From Deltaproteobacteria bacterium (GTDB taxonomy: Bacteria > Myxococcota_A > Polyangia > Palsa-1104 > JAEUJZ01): 5,694 nt of DNA. The notes under the pieces were generated by a model, which worked only from the letters and a program-made list of their open reading frames with translations, ran no database searches and was not told where the DNA came from. The stretch is taken from NCBI GenBank assembly GCA_017990795.1, contig JAGNNG010000151.1, positions 1 through 5,694 on the forward strand, given 5' to 3'. This document shows, in pieces, positions 1 to 5,694 of the stretch. Both the position numbers and the translations under genes were made by a program. Position 1 is the stretch's first letter, and every line of letters begins with the position of its first letter.

Positions 1-860
1 GCGTCAGACTCAATGGCATCAGGCTTAATGGCGTCAGGCTTAATGGCGTCAGACTCAATGGCGTCAGACTCAATGGTTCTTCACTAATCGGTAACCGCGA
101 ATCAGATAATACTGAAGTGAGCGGATTCTCTCTCGCCGGCGCCTATATCTCTGGCGAAGGCAGCGATCGCAGTGATATTCCAATTTACATTCAAAGCGTA
201 AAATACAGTCCAATTTATGACCTAAATCTATACACTCTCATGATTCCCAGCGATGATGGTCCGATTCCAGTATGTGGCACTTATAATGGCGAAGCCGTCC
301 CGGCAGTTCCAGTAGAAGGTATCTTCGATAACGAGACCGGAGCCTACCGCATGTCCAGTGATCAATTCACACTGGGCTGCGTTAATGCCTCTATCGGCAA
401 ATGCATGCTTCTTGGCTATCGACCTTCAAAAATCGTCAAAGAGTGCGATAGTGACAACAACTGCCGTGACCAAGACTTAGGCAACTGGCTGGCGGCTTGT
501 ACTCGTGCGGTTCGTGCTGATTACTGCGGCGATGGTGTGGCCCATACTCGCGATGGCACTCCGGTCAATTTCTGGGATAATCTCGGCGTGCAAACGCGCG
601 ATATCACCAAATGGAAGATTGAAGCAGAGTGGACGACCCAAGGCGCCAAATGCATTCGTCATACCCGCTGGCTACGCAGTGACCCCACCAGCAGCCGTAC
701 TGACCTAGACTATGTCAAATCGCAGTGCGGCCAGCGCCTGGCATCCAGTGGCGACTCCGACTGCGATGATGACGACTCAAACTTCTACTCTGATAATGGC
801 TTATATACCAAGACAAAGAAACGCAAGCTGCTTAGGACTGAATCGGATTTCAATCTGTAA
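1..860 (+). CDS. ADYC domain protein with N-terminal LNG pentapeptide repeats (5' end outside window)
   Basis: The frame is open from the first base to the TAA at 858-860, giving 285 visible residues. The GTG at 117 is only an internal codon, because the same frame upstream encodes clear protein repeats. Visible residues 1-25 are five copies of (V/I)RLNG, followed by one degenerate unit (SSLIG). This fits the pentapeptide-repeat pattern, with Leu in the central inward position. The rest contains ten cysteines and the diagnostic segment RADYCGDGVAHTRDG around residues 171-185, the signature of the ADYC domain, a family I know mainly from myxobacteria. The tail has an acidic run (DSDCDDDD) and then a basic run (KTKKRK). 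The many cysteines suggest a disulfide-rich exported protein; any signal peptide would lie before the window. The molecular function is unknown. The gene is visibly AT-richer than its neighbours and converges on hutF 40 bp downstream. Confidence 0.85.
   Translation, partial: VRLNGIRLNGVRLNGVRLNGVRLNGSSLIGNRESDNTEVSGFSLAGAYISGEGSDRSDIPIYIQSVKYSPIYDLNLYTLMIPSDDGPIPVCGTYNGEAVPAVPVEGIFDNETGAYRMSSDQFTLGCVNASIGKCMLLGYRPSKIVKECDSDNNCRDQDLGNWLAACTRAVRADYCGDGVAHTRDGTPVNFWDNLGVQTRDITKWKIEAEWTTQGAKCIRHTRWLRSDPTSSRTDLDYVKSQCGQRLASSGDSDCDDDDSNFYSDNGLYTKTKKRKLLRTESDFNL
3..77 (+). repeat. 15-bp tandem repeat, five in-frame copies encoding (V/I)RLNG
   Basis: Five head-to-tail 15-bp units occupy 3-17, 18-32, 33-47, 48-62 and 63-77. 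There are two synonymous types: one with AGA CTC for Arg-Leu (units 1, 4, 5) and one with AGG CTT (units 2, 3). Unit 2 also has ATC instead of GTC, and unit 5 ends in GGT instead of GGC. Bases 1-2 (GC) match the end of a preceding unit, so the array probably continues to the left. A degenerate unit follows at 78-92. The copies stay in frame and code for pentapeptide repeats, so this is a coding minisatellite rather than an intergenic repeat. Confidence 0.93.
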
Positions 861-900
861 TTCTGGCATTGATTGGCTTATCGCTTTTTCCAAAATTAGC

Positions 901-2466
901 TCATAGCAAGCGGCTCATCACTTCCGCATAACGCTTGGCAACTACCGCCGCCGCTGGATGATGTCCATCGCACACCACGCGACGACCAGCCACCCACACA
1001 TCGCGCACCAGACCCCGCCCGGGCCCAAAAATCGCAGAGTCGAGCAGTACGTCACCGCGCCGACCACACAAGCTGGGATGGGCTTCCTGTAGGGTAAGCA
1101 GGTCAGCCCGTGCGCCCACCGCAATCGCACCCACGGGCTGCGCACACGCCTTGGCCCCACCCGACCAGACCGCCGCTAGCAGGGATGCCCCCACAGAGCG
1201 GTCATGAGTCTGCGCACTGGCGTTCACGAGTAGATTCCGCCGCTTGTGAACCAGGCGCTGGCCATACTCCAGCAGGCGCAGCTCCTCGAGCGGGTCGGTA
1301 CAGACATGACTGTCGGAGCCGATTCCCATCGCTCCGCCCGCAGCCAGAAACGCCTGCGCGGGAAACAGGCCATCGCCAAGGTTAGCTTCGGTAGTCGGGC
1401 ACAAACCAACGACCGCTCCGGAGCGGGCTAGCGCGGCTAGCTCCGTGTCGGACAGCTGGGTCGCGTGGACCAGACAGTAGCGCGGTCCGAGGGTGGCCCC
1501 AAGCGCAGGCGCGTTTTCCAGCAACCACTGCACGGGACGCATTCCTGTGTGCGCAAGACAAGCGCTAACCTCCGCCTCTTGCTCTGCAATGTGCAGATGA
1601 ACCGGAGCGGAGCTATCTAGGGAATCCATCACCTGCAGCGCACTCCTAAATGCATCCGGGGTCACCGCGCGAAGGGAATGAGGAGCCATTCCCAACCGCA
1701 GCAAAGGATTCCCACGGAAGGCAGAATGGAGCTGTTGCAGCAGGCGCGCATAGCCGGAATCATTAAGTAGAAACCGTCGCTGCGCAGGCAAAGGAGCGGC
1801 TCCGCCAAAGCCACTGTTTTGATAAAGCACAGGCAGAAGAGTAAGCGGCATTCCGACTTGCTGCGCAGCACAGACGATACGTAGCGCCAGCTCTGCTGGA
1901 TCTGCGTAGGGACTCCCTTGGGGGTCGTGATGCAGGTAGTGAAACTCAGTCACCGTGGTGTAGCCAGAGCACAGCAGCTCGACATAAAGCTGGGCTGCGA
2001 TTGCCTCTACCTCGTCGGGGCCCAGGCGCTCTAGGAACTGATACATCAGCTGGCGCCAGCTCCAAAAGCTGTCTGGTGTTGTACCTGCGCGCTCGGTCAG
2101 TCCGGCCATGGCGCGCTGGAAAGCATGGGAATGCAGATTGACCAAACCCGGAATCACAGAGCCTGCCAGCCTGGTAATAGGAGGACTCCTATCCGTGATT
2201 CCCATTCCCAAAGGAGGAGCAGAGGAGCCCTCCTTTGCGACCTCCAGCCGCTGTATGATTCCGCTGCGATCTAGCAGCAGCCACACATGGTCTTGCCAGC
2301 CGAGCGGCGACGGCAACAGCGCCCGTTCGAGATACAGCAGAGACGACTGCGGCGCAGCGTCAGAGTGTCCAGAGGGGTCTTGGCTAGACGACTCAGCAGA
2401 GTCAGCACGGATCATGGATGCAGCGTAGCGCACCAGGCATCCCTGACGAAAAGGAAAGCTCTGCAC
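901..2466 (-). CDS. hutF: Formimidoylglutamate deiminase (HutF)
   Basis: HutF hydrolyses N-formimidoyl-L-glutamate to N-formyl-L-glutamate and ammonia in the five-step histidine degradation route; it is a cytoplasmic zinc enzyme of the amidohydrolase superfamily. Visible motifs in order: PGLVNLHSHAFQRAMAGLTE (106-125, metal-binding His112 and His114), FWSWRQLMY (134-142), TEFHYLHH (173-180), HLHIAEQ (290-296, His292 and Glu295), CLVHAT (331-336, His334), CPTTEANLGDG (356-366) and GIGSDSHV (381-388, Asp385). This set is specific for HutF rather than for guanine or atrazine-type deaminases. At 521 residues it is longer than the usual roughly 450; family similarity begins near residue 43 (LLYLERALLP). 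The start is unresolved: GTG at 2466 gives the longest frame, with a weak GAG 8 nt upstream; GTG at 2433 has AGGGA 6 nt upstream; ATG at 2415 has no visible ribosome site. No other hut gene is in the window. Confidence 0.95.
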   Translation of the reverse strand: MQSFPFRQGCLVRYAASMIRADSAESSSQDPSGHSDAAPQSSLLYLERALLPSPLGWQDHVWLLLDRSGIIQRLEVAKEGSSAPPLGMGITDRSPPITRLAGSVIPGLVNLHSHAFQRAMAGLTERAGTTPDSFWSWRQLMYQFLERLGPDEVEAIAAQLYVELLCSGYTTVTEFHYLHHDPQGSPYADPAELALRIVCAAQQVGMPLTLLPVLYQNSGFGGAAPLPAQRRFLLNDSGYARLLQQLHSAFRGNPLLRLGMAPHSLRAVTPDAFRSALQVMDSLDSSAPVHLHIAEQEAEVSACLAHTGMRPVQWLLENAPALGATLGPRYCLVHATQLSDTELAALARSGAVVGLCPTTEANLGDGLFPAQAFLAAGGAMGIGSDSHVCTDPLEELRLLEYGQRLVHKRRNLLVNASAQTHDRSVGASLLAAVWSGGAKACAQPVGAIAVGARADLLTLQEAHPSLCGRRGDVLLDSAIFGPGRGLVRDVWVAGRRVVCDGHHPAAAVVAKRYAEVMSRLL

Positions 2467-2490
2467 AGCGGAAGCTCAGCGCAGTGCGCC

Positions 2491-2511
2491 GTAGTCCCTG
2501 CCACGGACTAC
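2491..2511. promoter_or_regulatory. Perfect 7-bp inverted repeat, candidate operator
   Basis: GTAGTCC (2491-2497) and GGACTAC (2505-2511) are exact reverse complements separated by 7 nt. The centre lies about 35 bp upstream of the longest hutF start. The size and symmetry would suit a dimeric repressor, and the position would suit control of hutF. It does not resemble the TGTA-type palindromes I associate with HutC. It could equally be a small RNA stem or chance: a match this close-spaced is expected roughly once in ten random regions of this length. Confidence 0.3.
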
Positions 2512-2513
2512 AG

Positions 2514-2551
2514 ACCTACCCTTTCTTGCTGACCACTCAGCGACGGTAGGT
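2514..2551. other. Nested inverted repeats able to form a two-stem hairpin
   Basis: The outer arms ACCTACC (2514-2520) and GGTAGGT (2545-2551) are perfectly complementary over 7 bp. Inside them, GCTGA (2528-2532) and TCAGC (2537-2541) form a second perfect 5-bp stem with a 4-nt loop. The two stems are separated by a 7 by 3 nt internal loop. It lies about 50 nt before the ribosome binding site of the TIG/FG-GAP gene, so it could be a folded leader, or part of the hutF promoter region on the other strand. It matches no riboswitch class I recognise. Confidence 0.3.
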
Positions 2552-2603
2552 GCGAAAAAGAAATAGCAAGGTCGGGCCACGCAGTGCTATGCCGGTCGTC
2601 AAT

Positions 2604-2608
2604 AGGAG
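2604..2608 (+). promoter_or_regulatory. Shine-Dalgarno site AGGAG for the TIG/FG-GAP gene
   Basis: AGGAG sits 6 nt before the ATG at 2615 and fixes that start. The following codons encode a basic residue and then a hydrophobic stretch, as expected for an export signal. Confidence 0.85.
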
Positions 2609-2614
2609 TCTGCA

Positions 2615-4090
2615 ATGAAGATCACGGCGCGAAGCATCCTTATCCCGGCGACGATTCTGTGTGCCTCACTAACGCAGTGTACCGACAAGCCCGACGGACC
2701 CGGCAACACCCCCAACCTCGCAGCTGACTTGGCGGAGTCGCCTCCCGATATGGCGATGGAGCCACCAGATCTAGCGATGGTGAAAGTCGAAGATCCAACG
2801 CTGGACTCGGTCACGCCGGCGACAAGCTCCACCGCAGGCGGGGTCACCGTTACGCTCAAAGGGAAAAACTTTACGACCGGCGCGGTGGTCACTTTTGGCG
2901 GCACGCAGGCGGCGCAGGTCAAGGTCGTCTCGCCCACCGAGATCTCGGTCGTGGTCCCCGCCAAGCCGGGCGCTTTTGGTAAGGTTCCCGTCGCTGTCTC
3001 GCTGCCAAATGGCAAGTCCGTCACCCGCATGGATGCCTTTTCGTACTACGCCACTCGCGTCGAGTTTGCAGGCCCCGTGGGCTACACCGTCGAGTCTGAT
3101 CCGGTCGGGCTGCTGCTGTGGGACCTAAACGGCGACAAGAAGGTGGATGCGGTCGTGGCCAATAGCGGCACCGATAGCCTCAGCGTGCTGCTGGGCAAGG
3201 GCGACGGCACTTTTTCAGACCAGGTAAAAAACAAAGTCGGCAGCCAGCCAGAGGCGGTGCGAGTTGGCGACTTCAACGGCGACAAGAAGCCGGACCTGGT
3301 GTGCGCCAACTCCTATTCCGGAACGATCAGCATCCTGCTCGGCAAGGGCGACGGCACCTTTGATGCCGCCAAAAGCGCGACGGTTGGCACACGCCCCGGC
3401 GCACTTGCGGTTGGAGACTTTAACGGGGACGGCAAAGACGATGTGGTCACCACCAGCTTTGACAGCGGCAAAGTAACCCTGCTGCTCGGCAAGGGCGACG
3501 GCACATTTGACGCTGCAGCCAAGACTCAAGCCGTCGGAACCGAGCCCATCGCACTCGCCACCGGTGATCTGAACGGCGATATGAAGCTGGACCTGGTGGT
3601 CAGTAACTCCAAGGCGAGCACGCTGTCGGTCCTGCTTGGTAAAGGCGACGGAACCTTCACTGCTTCGACGGTCACCGTCGAAAAGACGCCGTTTGCGGTG
3701 CAAGTAACGGATGTCACTGGCGATGGCAAGCTGGATGTCCTCACCGTCAGCGCCGACAACAACAACCTCACCACGTTGGTCGGCAAGGGCGACGGCACTT
3801 TCACGGCAGGAATGCCGGTCGCGACTGGCAGCTCCCCGAACTCAGTGGTTAGCAGTGACTTTAACGGCGATGGCTTTGCAGACGCAGCGACGGCAAACTT
3901 TGGCTCCGACAGCATCAGCGTCGTTTTGGGCAAGGGCGATGGCAGCTATCAGACCACCGCGACCCCCAGTGCCGGTGCGGCTCTGTTCTCAGTGGCTGCG
4001 AGTGACCTCAATGGCGACGGCAAGCCTGATCTGGCCGTCATCAGCCGCACGCTCGGACGTCTGCACATCCTGCTAAACAACGCGCAGTAG
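2615..4090 (+). CDS. Secreted, probably lipid-anchored IPT/TIG and FG-GAP/VCBS repeat protein
   Basis: The 491-residue product begins with a short basic and hydrophobic export signal (residues 1-21) and then Cys22. The preceding residues L-T-Q are a loose lipobox, because Gln at -1 is unusual, so lipid anchoring is likely but not certain. Residues 23-59 are a Pro/Asp/Ala/Met-rich linker containing PPDMAMEPPDLAM. Residues 60-146 form an IPT/TIG immunoglobulin-like domain (SVTPATSSTAGGVTVTLKG, then VTFGG, ending in FSYYA). Residues 149-491 hold seven FG-GAP/VCBS repeats. Each has a Dx(N/T)GDxxxD calcium-binding loop, starting at Asp170, 219, 268, 318, 366, 415 and 464, and six are followed by GKGDG(T/S)(F/Y). 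The spacing of 48-50 residues predicts a seven-bladed propeller similar to the integrin alpha head. The protein should lie at the cell surface or in the periplasm. Ligand and role are unknown; no catalytic domain is visible. It is divergent from hutF and convergent with clpA. Confidence 0.9.
   Translation: MKITARSILIPATILCASLTQCTDKPDGPGNTPNLAADLAESPPDMAMEPPDLAMVKVEDPTLDSVTPATSSTAGGVTVTLKGKNFTTGAVVTFGGTQAAQVKVVSPTEISVVVPAKPGAFGKVPVAVSLPNGKSVTRMDAFSYYATRVEFAGPVGYTVESDPVGLLLWDLNGDKKVDAVVANSGTDSLSVLLGKGDGTFSDQVKNKVGSQPEAVRVGDFNGDKKPDLVCANSYSGTISILLGKGDGTFDAAKSATVGTRPGALAVGDFNGDGKDDVVTTSFDSGKVTLLLGKGDGTFDAAAKTQAVGTEPIALATGDLNGDMKLDLVVSNSKASTLSVLLGKGDGTFTASTVTVEKTPFAVQVTDVTGDGKLDVLTVSADNNNLTTLVGKGDGTFTAGMPVATGSSPNSVVSSDFNGDGFADAATANFGSDSISVVLGKGDGSYQTTATPSAGAALFSVAASDLNGDGKPDLAVISRTLGRLHILLNNAQ
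3059..4087 (+). repeat. Seven coding repeats of about 147 bp (FG-GAP/VCBS blades)
   Basis: The calcium-loop codons recur with starts at 3122, 3269, 3416, 3566, 3710, 3857 and 4004, a period of 144-150 bp. The identical 17-base core GGCAAGGGCGACGGCAC appears at 3194-3210, 3341-3357, 3488-3504 and 3782-3798; the copies near 3639 and 3930 are diverged. The protein motif is nearly invariant while the linking strands have diverged, which indicates old duplications with selection on the loops. The shared cores could still support recombination between blades. Confidence 0.85.
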
Positions 4091-4101
4091 TCACGCAGCA
4101 A

Positions 4102-4135
4102 GCAGCGGTGCCAAGTCGTCAAAGCGCACCGCTGC
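4102..4135 (+). terminator. GC-rich hairpin after the TIG/FG-GAP gene, probable terminator
   Basis: GCAGCGGTGC (4102-4111) and GCACCGCTGC (4126-4135) are perfect 10-bp complements around a 14-nt loop, starting 11 nt after the TAG at 4088-4090. A perfect stem of this length is very unlikely by chance in a 110-bp gap. No T-run follows on the + strand (the next bases are C-rich), so it is not a classical intrinsic terminator. It may act with Rho or as a 3'-end-stabilising stem, possibly for transcripts from both directions. Confidence 0.6.
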
Positions 4136-4164
4136 CGCCACCCCTTCCCCAAATCCAGCATCAA

Positions 4165-4191
4165 GAGCTCGCCGCAAACCAAGGCGAGCTC
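4165..4191 (-). terminator. GC-rich hairpin after clpA, probable terminator
   Basis: GAGCTCGCC (4165-4173) and GGCGAGCTC (4183-4191) are perfect 9-bp complements around a 9-nt loop. On the minus strand the stem starts 9 nt after the clpA stop codon. The sequence after the stem on that strand (TTGATGCTGGATTTG) is only moderately T-rich, so termination is probable but this is not a textbook U-tract terminator. Confidence 0.6.
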
Positions 4192-4200
4192 CCAGCGTCT

Positions 4201-5694
<1,494 letters not shown>

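Larger units (their letters stand above)
2467..2614. other. Divergent intergenic region between hutF and the TIG/FG-GAP gene
   Basis: These 148 bp must hold the starts of transcription for both divergent genes unless one is transcribed from further away. I found no convincing -35/-10 pair: TTGCTG at 2526-2531 has no good -10 partner at the right distance. The region does contain consecutive inverted repeats: GTAGTCC/GGACTAC (2491-2511), ACCTACC/GGTAGGT (2514-2551) with a nested GCTGA/TCAGC (2528-2541), and ATAGCA/TGCTAT (2563-2568 and 2585-2590). A clear ribosome binding site for the rightward gene follows at 2604-2608. Confidence 0.7.

Noticed and set aside
1..77. CRISPR array
   Set aside because: The 15-bp units are directly adjacent with no spacers, and they encode an in-frame protein repeat.
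117..119. GTG as the true start of the ADYC gene
   Set aside because: The frame is open to the window edge and encodes clear in-frame pentapeptide repeats upstream.
2526..2554. Sigma-70 promoter starting with TTGCTG
   Set aside because: No -10 resembling TATAAT is found 15-18 nt downstream (the bases there are TAGGTG or GGTGCG).
3215..3703. Minus-strand open frames across the FG-GAP repeats
   Set aside because: They mirror the periodic repeats of the real gene, with recurrent SPLPS-like peptides from the reverse complement of the calcium loops, and no separate ribosome site was seen.

Overview
The window looks like chromosomal DNA from a myxobacterium or a close relative (Myxococcota). The evidence is an ADYC-domain protein attached to LNG-type pentapeptide repeats, a secreted protein whose linker repeats Pro-Pro-Asp-(Met/Leu)-Ala-Met, and mostly GC-rich coding. 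The species cannot be named from this sequence. There is no sign of phage, transposon, CRISPR, tRNA or rRNA.

Layout, left to right. Positions 1-860 (+) hold the 3' part of a gene that begins before the window. It encodes five near-identical pentapeptide repeats (15-bp DNA units) followed by a cysteine-rich ADYC domain. After a 40-bp convergent gap comes hutF (901-2466, -), encoding formimidoylglutamate deiminase of histidine degradation. A 148-bp divergent intergenic region (2467-2614) follows and contains several perfect short inverted repeats. Positions 2615-4090 (+) encode a secreted, probably lipid-anchored protein with one IPT/TIG domain and seven FG-GAP/VCBS repeats, predicted to fold as a seven-bladed calcium-binding beta-propeller. 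A 110-bp convergent gap (4091-4200) carries two perfect GC-rich hairpins, one just after each neighbouring stop codon. Positions 4201-5694 (-) hold the C-terminal two-thirds of clpA, the unfoldase of the ClpAP protease; its N-terminus lies beyond the right edge.

The four genes alternate in strand (+, -, +, -), so no two share an operon inside the window and no shared pathway is evident. HutF and ClpA are conserved cytoplasmic housekeeping proteins. The ADYC and TIG/FG-GAP proteins are predicted envelope or extracellular proteins of unknown function. I do not see a new multi-gene system. The points most worth a second look are the pentapeptide-ADYC architecture, the apparently closed seven-blade propeller, the structured divergent region and the double-hairpin convergent terminator.
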